The notes below the pieces were generated by a model. The model saw nothing but the letters and a program-made list of their open reading frames with translations, was not told the DNA's origin and ran no database searches. Source: Croceivirga radicis (GTDB taxonomy: Bacteria > Bacteroidota > Bacteroidia > Flavobacteriales > Flavobacteriaceae). Taken from it: a DNA stretch of 64,000 bases. The stretch spans positions 62,001 to 126,000 of the forward strand of contig NZ_MTBC01000003.1 in the NCBI RefSeq assembly GCF_002072105.2, in the 5' to 3' direction. Made by a program: the position numbers and the translations under genes. Below are positions 52,096 through 59,967 of this stretch, piece after piece. Numbering within the stretch: position 1 is the stretch's first letter; every line of letters starts with the position of its first letter.

Positions 52096-53373
52096 ATGAA
52101 AAAACTGTGCATTAGTTTTTTAGGGCTTTTGGCTGCCTTTAGTTACGGACAATCCGGTCTAGAAAAGTCATACAAAGACGTTGAAGAAAAGGTGATAGCG
52201 TGGCGGCATGATATTCACCAAAACCCAGAACTCAGCAACCGAGAGTTTAAAACTGCAGAAAAAATTGCCAAACATCTTAAAAGTTTAGGTATCGAGGTGC
52301 AAACTGGTGTTGCACATACAGGTGTTGTTGGGGTTTTAAAGGGTAAAAAGCCTGGAAAAGTGGTTGCCCTACGGGCAGATATTGATGCGCTACCGGTTAC
52401 GGAAAGAAATAATTTACCATTTAAATCCGAGGTAAAAGCGGAGTTTTTAGGAGAAAATGTAGGAGTTATGCATGCCTGTGGTCATGACACGCACACGGCT
52501 ATTCTCATGGGAGTGGCTGAGGTTTTGGCCAATAATAAAGATAAAATAAAAGGAACGGTTAAATTTATATTTCAGCCTGCAGAAGAAGGGCCACCACCAG
52601 GAGAAGAAGGTGGAGCTTTACTAATGGTTAAAGAAGGGGTGTTAAAGAATCCAGATGTAGATGCCATTTTTGGTTTACATATAAATTCTGAAACCCCAGT
52701 TGGCACAATCAGATACAAGAGCGGTGGTACTATGGCCGCAGCCCAAAGCTTTACGATAAAGGTTAAAGGAAAACAAAGCCATGGCTCGCAACCATGGTCT
52801 GGTGTAGACCCTATTTTAATAAGTGCAAAAATAATTGATGGTCTACAAACCATAATTAGTAGAGAGTCTGAGCTAACTAATGAAGCGGCGGTAATTACGG
52901 TAGGTAAAATTAAAAGCGGGGTTCGTTTTAATATTATTCCAGAAAGTGCCGAAATGATAGGTACTATTAGAACGTTGGATTATGATATGAAAGACCATAT
53001 TAACAAACGTATGAAAGAGATGGTTGCTACCATTGCTAAAGCCTATGGTGGAGAAGCTACTTGTGAAATAAAAGACGCTACGGATATTACCTATAATGAT
53101 CCTGCGCTAACGGCCAAGATGATTCCAACATTAGAAAGGGTTGCCGGTAAAGACCAAGTAGTAACGCAAAAAGCAATTACCGGGGCAGAAGACTTTTCGT
53201 ATTTCCAAAGAGAAGTACCTGGCTTTTTCTTTTTCTTAGGAGGAATGGCACCTGGGACTACAGAATCTTACCCGCACCACACGCCAGATTTTTTAATAGA
53301 CGATGCTGGAATGCAATTGGGTGTTAAAGCTATGACAGAACTAACATTAGATTATTTAAATACGACAAAGTAA
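52096..53373 (+). CDS. M20 family amidohydrolase (IAA-amino acid/aminoacylase type), exported
   Basis: A 425-residue M20D peptidase-like hydrolase. The signal peptide spans residues 1-19. The metal-site segment is MHACGHDTHTA (H126, C128, H130), the catalytic pair is E163-E164 in PAEEG, and the dimerisation-domain segment is GKQSHGSQPWSGVDP. The C-terminal ligand region is HHTPDF. These enzymes remove N-acyl groups from amino acids or cleave amides. It starts 11 bases after the DsrE gene, so both are probably co-transcribed and exported. A terminator follows. Confidence 0.94.
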   Translation: MKKLCISFLGLLAAFSYGQSGLEKSYKDVEEKVIAWRHDIHQNPELSNREFKTAEKIAKHLKSLGIEVQTGVAHTGVVGVLKGKKPGKVVALRADIDALPVTERNNLPFKSEVKAEFLGENVGVMHACGHDTHTAILMGVAEVLANNKDKIKGTVKFIFQPAEEGPPPGEEGGALLMVKEGVLKNPDVDAIFGLHINSETPVGTIRYKSGGTMAAAQSFTIKVKGKQSHGSQPWSGVDPILISAKIIDGLQTIISRESELTNEAAVITVGKIKSGVRFNIIPESAEMIGTIRTLDYDMKDHINKRMKEMVATIAKAYGGEATCEIKDATDITYNDPALTAKMIPTLERVAGKDQVVTQKAITGAEDFSYFQREVPGFFFFLGGMAPGTTESYPHHTPDFLIDDAGMQLGVKAMTELTLDYLNTTK

Positions 53374-53393
53374 TTTCTATAACCTATTTAATG

Positions 53394-53430
53394 GCCCAAG
53401 ATATTTATATAGATGTCTTGGGCTTTTTTT
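53394..53430 (+). terminator. Rho-independent terminator after the M20 amidohydrolase gene
   Basis: The stem GCCCAAGA/TCTTGGGC, extendable by a few weaker pairs, has an AT-rich loop and is followed by seven Ts. Confidence 0.82.
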
Positions 53431-53479
53431 ATGGCGATATATAAAAGTTTACGATTTTTGCTGCATAAATACCACATTG

Positions 53480-55045
53480 ATGAACGAATTGTTAGAAACC
53501 CTTGGCTACCTACCATGGTGGGCCTACCTGCTAATATTTTTGGCCTTAGTTGCTTTCTGGGATATTTTTATTCAGCGAAAACATACCATAAAACACAATT
53601 TTCCTATAGTAGGTCATCTACGGTATTGGTTAGAAAGTATAGGACCAGAAATGCGCCAATATTTTGTGGCCAACAATAGGGAGGAACTTCCATTTAACCG
53701 TATAGAACGTGGCTGGATCTATGCTTCTGCCAAGAATGAAAACAATTACGAAGGCTTTGGTACAGATCGTGATATTTACGCACATCAGCATTTGTTCGTA
53801 AAAAACGCTATGTTGGCATATCAGCTTCCTGCTGGTCATCCCAATACTACGGACCCTTATTTTTTACCTTGTGCAAAAGTGATGGGTGCCTACCATAAAC
53901 GTAAAAAACCCTTTAGGCCTGCTTCTATCATCAATGTTTCTGCCATGAGCTTTGGTTCACTTTCTGCTGCGGCCGTAGAGGCTATGAATAATGGTGTTTT
54001 AAAAAGTGGCGCATACCACAATACTGGAGAAGGTGGTCTTTCTCCTTATCACAAAAAAGGAGGTGATGTTATTTTTCATTTTGGTACCGGATATTTTGGT
54101 GTACGTTCTGAAGATGGTAATTTTTCCATGGAAAAAATGAAAAAGCTAACTGCGGAAAATCCCCAGATCAAAGCAATAGAAATAAAACTAAGCCAAGGTG
54201 CCAAACCTGGAAAGGGCGGTGTATTACCAGGGGCTAAAATTACACCTGAAATTGCGGAGATTAGAGGTGTACAAGTTGGAAAAGATGTGCTATCACCATC
54301 TACCCATAAAGCGTTTAATACCATAGAAGAATTGGTGGTATTAATAGAAGAAATTGCCAATGAGACAGGGCTTCCTGTAGGTATTAAAGGAGCTATTGGT
54401 AAATTATCCCAATGGGAAGAATTAGCAGATTTAATGAAAAAAACAGGGAAAGGACCAGATTTCATTACCGTAGATGGTGGTGAGGGTGGTACTGGTGCCG
54501 CACCTCCAAGTTTTGCAGACCATGTTTCTTTACCTTTTTCTTATGGCTTTACAGCTATTTACAGGCTTTTTCAAGAAAGAGGTTTAACACAACATATCGT
54601 GTTTATTGGTAGTGGTAAATTAGGGTTTCCGGCTAAAGCTGCCATGGCTTTCGCCATGGGCGTAGATGTCATAAATGTTGCCAGAGAAGCTATGATGAGT
54701 ATTGGTTGCATACAAGCACAAGTATGCCACACAAACAGATGCCCTGCAGGTGTGGCTACACAAAGCAAATGGTTACAATCTGGTATTAATGTTCCCTTAA
54801 AGTCCGATCGGTTGGCTCAATACTTTAAAACCTTTAGAAAAGAACTTCTAGAAATAACACATGCAGCAGGTTATGAACATCCCTGCCAATTTAATATGGA
54901 AGATGTACAAGTAAATGTGGATGATGATTATCTTAGCAGCGATTTACGAAGAGTTTATCGCTATCAAAAAGACCAAGTTCCCTTCAACGGGATGGCATCA
55001 TTAAAATCATGTGAATATTTAGGAACATTGCCTAACAAATCTTAA
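53480..55045 (+). CDS. FMN-binding glutamate synthase-like protein
   Basis: A 521-residue protein with an N-terminal membrane segment (LPWWAYLLIFLALVAFW). The FMN-binding GltB-like barrel follows: INVSAMSFGSLSAAAVEAM, GEGGLSPYH, PGKGGVLPGAKI, TVDGGEGGTGAAPPSFADH, and CHTNRCPAGVATQ with the cysteine cluster. No glutaminase domain is present, so it is a domain-minimal relative and not a full glutamate synthase. Its physiological electron donor and substrate are unknown. The ATG at 53480 gives a start with the membrane segment. The OmpA-like gene follows three bases after the stop. Confidence 0.9.
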   Translation: MNELLETLGYLPWWAYLLIFLALVAFWDIFIQRKHTIKHNFPIVGHLRYWLESIGPEMRQYFVANNREELPFNRIERGWIYASAKNENNYEGFGTDRDIYAHQHLFVKNAMLAYQLPAGHPNTTDPYFLPCAKVMGAYHKRKKPFRPASIINVSAMSFGSLSAAAVEAMNNGVLKSGAYHNTGEGGLSPYHKKGGDVIFHFGTGYFGVRSEDGNFSMEKMKKLTAENPQIKAIEIKLSQGAKPGKGGVLPGAKITPEIAEIRGVQVGKDVLSPSTHKAFNTIEELVVLIEEIANETGLPVGIKGAIGKLSQWEELADLMKKTGKGPDFITVDGGEGGTGAAPPSFADHVSLPFSYGFTAIYRLFQERGLTQHIVFIGSGKLGFPAKAAMAFAMGVDVINVAREAMMSIGCIQAQVCHTNRCPAGVATQSKWLQSGINVPLKSDRLAQYFKTFRKELLEITHAAGYEHPCQFNMEDVQVNVDDDYLSSDLRRVYRYQKDQVPFNGMASLKSCEYLGTLPNKS

Positions 55046-55048
55046 TTT

Positions 55049-55810
55049 ATGAAAAGACTTTTACCCCTATTTCTTATACTAGCCGTGACAACTATTCATG
55101 CGCAGAAGAAATCAGAATTAATAGCCGAAGTATCTCAATTAAAAAGAGAAATTACCGTTTTAAAGGATACCATTGCCAAGGCTAAAAGAGAAATGAACAA
55201 GAGTAACTCTACAGCAAAACTTTTGGCGGCAGAAAATGCAGAGCTTAGAGATGCCAATAACACCTTACTAGGCAATCTAACCAACTTTTCAAAAATTTCT
55301 AAAAAAAACACAGAGACCGTGAACAATGCATTGGCAACACTTTCCGCCAAAGAAAAACAAATGCGCATTATTACGGATACTTTTTCTAGTAACGACTCTA
55401 CGGCTATTGCTATCCTAACACAAGCCAAGCAAACCTTAGGCCCTGATGCCACGGTTGGAATTGCTGGTGGAGACATTGTTATATCTAATGGCCTACCAAC
55501 CCTATTTGGCTCGGACAGTGGGGTAGTTTTAACCACGGCAGGTAAAGATTGGGTTAACCGTATAGCGGAAATTATTAAGAAAAACCCATCTAGAACGGTA
55601 GCAATAGAAGGATTAAATATTACAGGGGAGTTCGACCTAACCTATAAACAAGTACAAGCCGTTGCAAACGGCCTTAATGCCATAGAAGGCATAGGTGCGG
55701 AAAAGCTACAATTATTAGCAAAAGACGGTAACTTTTCTGAGGGGGTTCAAATACGTTTGGCGCCAGATTACAAGGGGTTTTATACCACCATGAAATCAGA
55801 ATTTAAATAA
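55049..55810 (+). CDS. Degenerate OmpA-like exported coiled-coil protein
   Basis: A 253-residue protein with a signal peptide (RLLPLFLILAVTTIHAQ), a coiled coil (about 24-105, AEVSQLKREITVLKDTI) and a C-terminal region that follows the OmpA fold (SNGLPTLFGSDSGVVLTTAG, VNRIAEIIKKNPSRTVAIEG). It resembles the OmpA lipoprotein at 45645 in layout. However, the GHTD aspartate and the LSxxRA arginine needed for peptidoglycan binding are replaced (IEGLNITGEF, LTYKQVQAV). It should therefore not bind diaminopimelate and may have turned into a structural partner. Assignment to the OmpA superfamily is by pattern only. Confidence 0.65.
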   Translation: MKRLLPLFLILAVTTIHAQKKSELIAEVSQLKREITVLKDTIAKAKREMNKSNSTAKLLAAENAELRDANNTLLGNLTNFSKISKKNTETVNNALATLSAKEKQMRIITDTFSSNDSTAIAILTQAKQTLGPDATVGIAGGDIVISNGLPTLFGSDSGVVLTTAGKDWVNRIAEIIKKNPSRTVAIEGLNITGEFDLTYKQVQAVANGLNAIEGIGAEKLQLLAKDGNFSEGVQIRLAPDYKGFYTTMKSEFK

Positions 55811-55815
55811 TATTA

Positions 55816-56319
55816 ATGCCACAAGAAGAATTTTGGTTGTCCGGTCCTGTACCGGACATTCCTGTTTTAGCACAACCCGCAGCACATGCTTTGTTGCAAT
55901 CCTTACGCGAATTAAAAGAATTGTTGATTGATTTTCCTGAGGAGCAATTATGGAAAAATGTTGGCGAAAGAGCTTCTGTAGGCTTTCATGCGCAGCATTT
56001 AACAGGCGTGTTAGATAGGTTATTAACGTATGCAAAAGGAAAAGAGCTAACCAGCGAACAGTTTAATTATTTAAAAAACGAAGGGACTCCAAATACAGCA
56101 ATAACTCCTATAGCACTCATAAAAAATTTTGAAGCTAAGGTAGAGGAAGCCTTAAACTATTTTAAAACCTTAAATACAGAAACTATTCTTACCAATAGAA
56201 CCGTGGGTAGAAAACACTTACCTACCAACATTTTAGGTCTCATTTTCCATGCTGGGGAGCACAGCCAACGGCATATAGGGCAACTACTGGTCACCGCAAG
56301 TTTTTTAAAGGAAAATTAG
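55816..56319 (+). CDS. DinB family protein
   Basis: A 167-residue four-helix-bundle protein of the DinB/YfiT group. The metal triad is probably formed by His residues in GFHAQHL and in FHAGEHSQRHIGQL. Members include thiol transferases and damage-inducible proteins; the substrate here is unknown. It begins five bases after the OmpA-like gene. A three-gene unit 53480-56319 is likely. Confidence 0.82.
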   Translation: MPQEEFWLSGPVPDIPVLAQPAAHALLQSLRELKELLIDFPEEQLWKNVGERASVGFHAQHLTGVLDRLLTYAKGKELTSEQFNYLKNEGTPNTAITPIALIKNFEAKVEEALNYFKTLNTETILTNRTVGRKHLPTNILGLIFHAGEHSQRHIGQLLVTASFLKEN

Positions 56320-56399
56320 ATAATAAAGATTCCCATATACTTTTTGTTTTTGGTTTGCGTTTTCATATCAACAAACAACCAAAAGAGAATAATAACATT

Positions 56400-56918
56400 A
56401 TGAGTACAGAAAATATCCTTCAATTATTTGGTTTTTTATTACCCGCAGTGGTTACTGGGGTTGTTGCTTTTTACTTTTTTAAAATGCATACTAAAAATGA
56501 AGAAGGCAGAAGAAGGTATCTACTACACAAAAATACCACTAAAGACACCTTACCTATTAGATTACAAGCCTATGAGCGTATGGCCTTATTTTTAGAACGA
56601 ATTGCTATTAATAACCTAGTTGTAAGGGTGCATCCCGTAGGACAGGATAAAAGCAATTATGAAAACCTTTTGATCAAACAAATTGAAAACGAATTTGACC
56701 ACAACCTATCACAACAAATATACATGACCGATCAGTGTTGGAATATTATTAAAGCTGCAAAAAATGCAACTATACAGGCTATAAGGTCTGCCGCCATGAG
56801 CGAGTCTGACACGGCCGACAAGCTTAGGGAAGATATCCTTAACCAATCTATGGAAAAATCATCTCCTTCTGTTACTGCACTTGCTTTTGTTAAAAAAGAA
56901 ATTTCCGAACTCTGGTAA
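56400..56918 (+). CDS. Membrane-anchored protein of unknown function
   Basis: A 172-residue protein conserved in form but not recognised. One hydrophobic helix (about 6-27, LQLFGFLLPAVVTGVVAFYFF) is followed by a charged, mainly helical cytosolic part with RLQAYERMALFLERI and VHPVGQDKSNYENLL. The start at 56400 is chosen because AAAAGAGAATAA stands upstream and the helix follows at once; a 15-residue N-terminal extension is possible. It converges on the patatin gene with 12 bases between the stops. Confidence 0.7.
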   Translation: MSTENILQLFGFLLPAVVTGVVAFYFFKMHTKNEEGRRRYLLHKNTTKDTLPIRLQAYERMALFLERIAINNLVVRVHPVGQDKSNYENLLIKQIENEFDHNLSQQIYMTDQCWNIIKAAKNATIQAIRSAAMSESDTADKLREDILNQSMEKSSPSVTALAFVKKEISELW

Positions 56919-56930
56919 CACTGCGTTTAA

Positions 56931-57845
56931 CTATTCCTGCAAGTCTGGTTCTATTGGCATGCTTTCCTCATTTTTGTTTTTAGCATAGAGAAAGCCCTTT
57001 TTCCACCATAGGGTCATTTTTTCCTTATCAAAAATTAGTGAATTGGTAGTTAGCACAGTTGGTGTGTAGTACAAATTTATAATAGCATCGTTTTGGCTGG
57101 CTACCAATTTACCTATACGTATATTCTGATTTTCTATTCGGTCTAAAACAAAAGAAAACATACTGGTAAGTACTTCAAACGCATTTCTAGATGGCATTCT
57201 ATTGTAATTGCTTACTTCTGTACGTAGAACAATAACATCTACCTCTGTAGCTCCTCTTTTAATAGCTTCTTCTATAGGTACCAATGTTCCCAAGCCCCCA
57301 TCTGCATATTCACAACCATTCTTACGCACCAAACTCATAAAAGGCGTGTAGTTAGAAGAAATCCAAATCCAATCACAAAACTCATCGTAATTAAAATCGT
57401 TGACCGATTTGTATTCTACCTGATTTAAGGAAAGATTTGATACGGTTACCACAACATTTTTTGGACCGTTTTTTAAAGCTTCAAATTCTTCTCTGGTAAT
57501 ACTATTTCTAATTAGTTTTCTTAAGTTCTCGCTCTCACCAAAGGTCTTTTTACCACGCATCCAGTTTTTAAGAATGTTCCAGTGGTTCATACCAATAATA
57601 TCTGAGCCATATTTTTTACGAACCACAAAAGGGCAATTGCTAAAAATACTGTCTTGATTTACGTTGGAATAGATATTTCGAATCTTATCAATCTTATTTA
57701 AGGCCAAATGACTAATCAATAAACTACCGGTAGAAGTACCCACAAAAATATCGTACTCCCGTTTATCGTTCTGTATTAAATATTGCGCCACACCACCAGC
57801 AAAAGCACCTTTGCTTCCACCGCCAGATATTACCAATGCCCTCAT
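56931..57845 (-). CDS. Patatin-like phospholipase
   Basis: A 304-residue patatin-fold acyl hydrolase. The oxyanion motif SGGGSKGAF is at 7-15, the nucleophile is S38 in GTSTG, and the catalytic Asp is D182 in ADGGLG. All catalytic parts are present, so phospholipase or lysophospholipase activity on bacterial or host lipids is plausible. No signal peptide is visible. The start ATG overlaps the stop of the upstream M1 peptidase as ATGA (57842-57845), which indicates translational coupling. Confidence 0.93.
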   Translation of the reverse strand: MRALVISGGGSKGAFAGGVAQYLIQNDKREYDIFVGTSTGSLLISHLALNKIDKIRNIYSNVNQDSIFSNCPFVVRKKYGSDIIGMNHWNILKNWMRGKKTFGESENLRKLIRNSITREEFEALKNGPKNVVVTVSNLSLNQVEYKSVNDFNYDEFCDWIWISSNYTPFMSLVRKNGCEYADGGLGTLVPIEEAIKRGATEVDVIVLRTEVSNYNRMPSRNAFEVLTSMFSFVLDRIENQNIRIGKLVASQNDAIINLYYTPTVLTTNSLIFDKEKMTLWWKKGFLYAKNKNEESMPIEPDLQE

Positions 57846-59920
57846 TCTGTCAATAATTTAGAAATTAGCTCTTTTTCAGTCTCAGATAAGCTAGGTTGTA
57901 AATCTTCTAGCCTTGCTGCCATATTTGGCAAACTTACTAAATGTTGTAGTTGCCTTTTGGCAAATAAACGAAACTGCCAAGAATGATGCTGTGTAGCTTG
58001 CACCAAATTACGTAAACTACTATCACTAAGTGCTTGTATCTGAATTAAGTAACGAAATGCATTAATGCGGACCTCAAAATTATATTCTGGCGCAGTAAAA
58101 GCGTTTAACTCCTCATAATACTGCTTTTTAGCGGATGAATTATATTGCTCCGTAATCAAAGCTAGGGTTAACCAAAGTATACGTAAACTTTTATTGGGCA
58201 AACCCTCTACAGTAGACAGACTATCCAAGTAAAATGACCCACGTTCTGGAAATTGCTGCCAAAGTACTAGTAAAGCATATTCTTGGGTTAGGTAGCTATC
58301 GTCTTTTAACAAGGTTTCAAAATCAGTTTGCAATTGGGCTGGTATCTGCTCTAGATTGGCTATAATAGCTTGCCTAACGAGCAACTCCCCTTCCATCAAT
58401 ATTTTCTGCAGTGTTGGTGTATCTAACTGGTTAACATAGCGTTTTATAAATTCCTTTTTAAATCCTATGGGAGCTTTACTATTATAGAAGTTTGTTACGT
58501 TTTCTTTGGTAATTACGGTAGAACTTTCAATAGTTGTGGCTAATTCTTCTAACCTTTTAATAGAGGGGTCTTTCTTTTTTAAATATGCTAGTGCAGAAGC
58601 TTTAGGAAATTCAGATGCTACCAACCATTTTTTTCTAAATTCCTCTAAATCTTTACCAGAGGCTTTTTCCATCACGGCTAAAAAATCCGCCACAGTTGCA
58701 TTTTTAAAACTATATGCTAATAAATACGTTTGTATGCCTTTTTTAAAAGCTCTGTCTCCCACCAAATCTTGCAATAGTACCAATGCCCAAGCGCCTTTCT
58801 CATAAAAAGTTAGGCTACTAGCCTTTGGGTCTAATAAAGATTCGCCATTGCCTTTCTCCGATTCAGCAATTAACTTTTGGGCGGTTTCATACAACTTCCA
58901 ATAGTAGTAATCGTCCCCAAACACCTCCTTTTCAGCTAAATAAGCATAATAGGTAGCAAAACCTTCTTGCAACCAGTGATGCGCTCCGCTTACTTCTGTA
59001 ACTAGATTGCCAAACCATTGGTGCGCCAACTCGTGTGCATTTACATTTACATAGTTTTTATCTACAAATCCTTTTTCATCTATCATATATTGGTCAGAAA
59101 ACAGTGTACAGCTGGTATTTTCCATCCCTCCATACATAAAATCGTGTACGGGTACTTGTTTGTAATTTTGCCATGGGTACGGAACGCCAATTTCTTGCTC
59201 CAAAAAATTAAAGTGTTCTGTGGTGTACTTATAGGTTGGCGCTACCCTACTACTATCTTTTTGATTGTAATACAAGATAATGGGGACGCGCGTACTTGAT
59301 TCTCTGGTTTCTTCTTTAAAATCACCAATGGCAAAGGCTACTAGATAACTGCTCATAGGGTGCTCCATATTCCAACTCCAGGTTTGCTTGTCCTTATGGC
59401 TTGTTTTAGTCATAAGTTCACCATTAGTAACTACAGCTAATTGTTTTGGTGCGGTAATAGACAAGTCAAATTCCACTTTTTCTGTCATATCATCAAAACT
59501 GGGCAGCCAATGTCTCGTATATTTTCCCTGCCCTTGCGTCCAAATTTGTTCATTGCCTACCATGACATCATCCCACCCAAAAAAATATACCGTTTGTTTT
59601 GGTCTTGCCAGATAATCAATATACAAACTATATTCTCCCGGCTTTTCAGGCGATTTAAACCCCAGTTTCTTTCCCGTATTTACGTATTCAATGGTGGTTC
59701 CATTCAATCTAAAATTAATTATATTGATATTCTCCGCATCCAAAAAAATACTGTCTACCTTACGTTGTACCAAAAACGTATACTCAACGCTACCTTGTAC
59801 CGTTTTTTCTATACCATTTGGTTCAATTGCAATAGCAGCATGGATAAAATCAACGGCTTGTTGTTTCTGTGCAAAACCATTTAAACACCAACAAAACAGT
59901 AAAAGTGAAAAGAATCTCAT
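57842..59920 (-). CDS. M1 family metallopeptidase
   Basis: A 692-residue exported zinc aminopeptidase-like enzyme with a signal peptide of about 17 residues. The catalytic motif is HELAHQW (H296, E297, H300) and the third ligand is E319 in WLQEGFATY. The exopeptidase-type GGMEN motif is intact (YGGMENTSC). The C-terminal half is a helical domain with a HEAT-like appearance. It contrasts with the inactive M1-like protein at 37181. It is divergent from recG with 47 bases between starts and coupled to patatin. Confidence 0.95.
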   Translation of the reverse strand: MRFFSLLLFCWCLNGFAQKQQAVDFIHAAIAIEPNGIEKTVQGSVEYTFLVQRKVDSIFLDAENINIINFRLNGTTIEYVNTGKKLGFKSPEKPGEYSLYIDYLARPKQTVYFFGWDDVMVGNEQIWTQGQGKYTRHWLPSFDDMTEKVEFDLSITAPKQLAVVTNGELMTKTSHKDKQTWSWNMEHPMSSYLVAFAIGDFKEETRESSTRVPIILYYNQKDSSRVAPTYKYTTEHFNFLEQEIGVPYPWQNYKQVPVHDFMYGGMENTSCTLFSDQYMIDEKGFVDKNYVNVNAHELAHQWFGNLVTEVSGAHHWLQEGFATYYAYLAEKEVFGDDYYYWKLYETAQKLIAESEKGNGESLLDPKASSLTFYEKGAWALVLLQDLVGDRAFKKGIQTYLLAYSFKNATVADFLAVMEKASGKDLEEFRKKWLVASEFPKASALAYLKKKDPSIKRLEELATTIESSTVITKENVTNFYNSKAPIGFKKEFIKRYVNQLDTPTLQKILMEGELLVRQAIIANLEQIPAQLQTDFETLLKDDSYLTQEYALLVLWQQFPERGSFYLDSLSTVEGLPNKSLRILWLTLALITEQYNSSAKKQYYEELNAFTAPEYNFEVRINAFRYLIQIQALSDSSLRNLVQATQHHSWQFRLFAKRQLQHLVSLPNMAARLEDLQPSLSETEKELISKLLTE

Positions 59921-59967
59921 AAATTGGCTAAATCAAAAGCTAGACCAATTTAGCTATTTTTAATCGG

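Noticed and set aside
53413-53679. Short frame before the FMN glutamate synthase-like gene
   Set aside because: It begins in the T-run of a terminator and overlaps the start of a well-supported gene in another frame.
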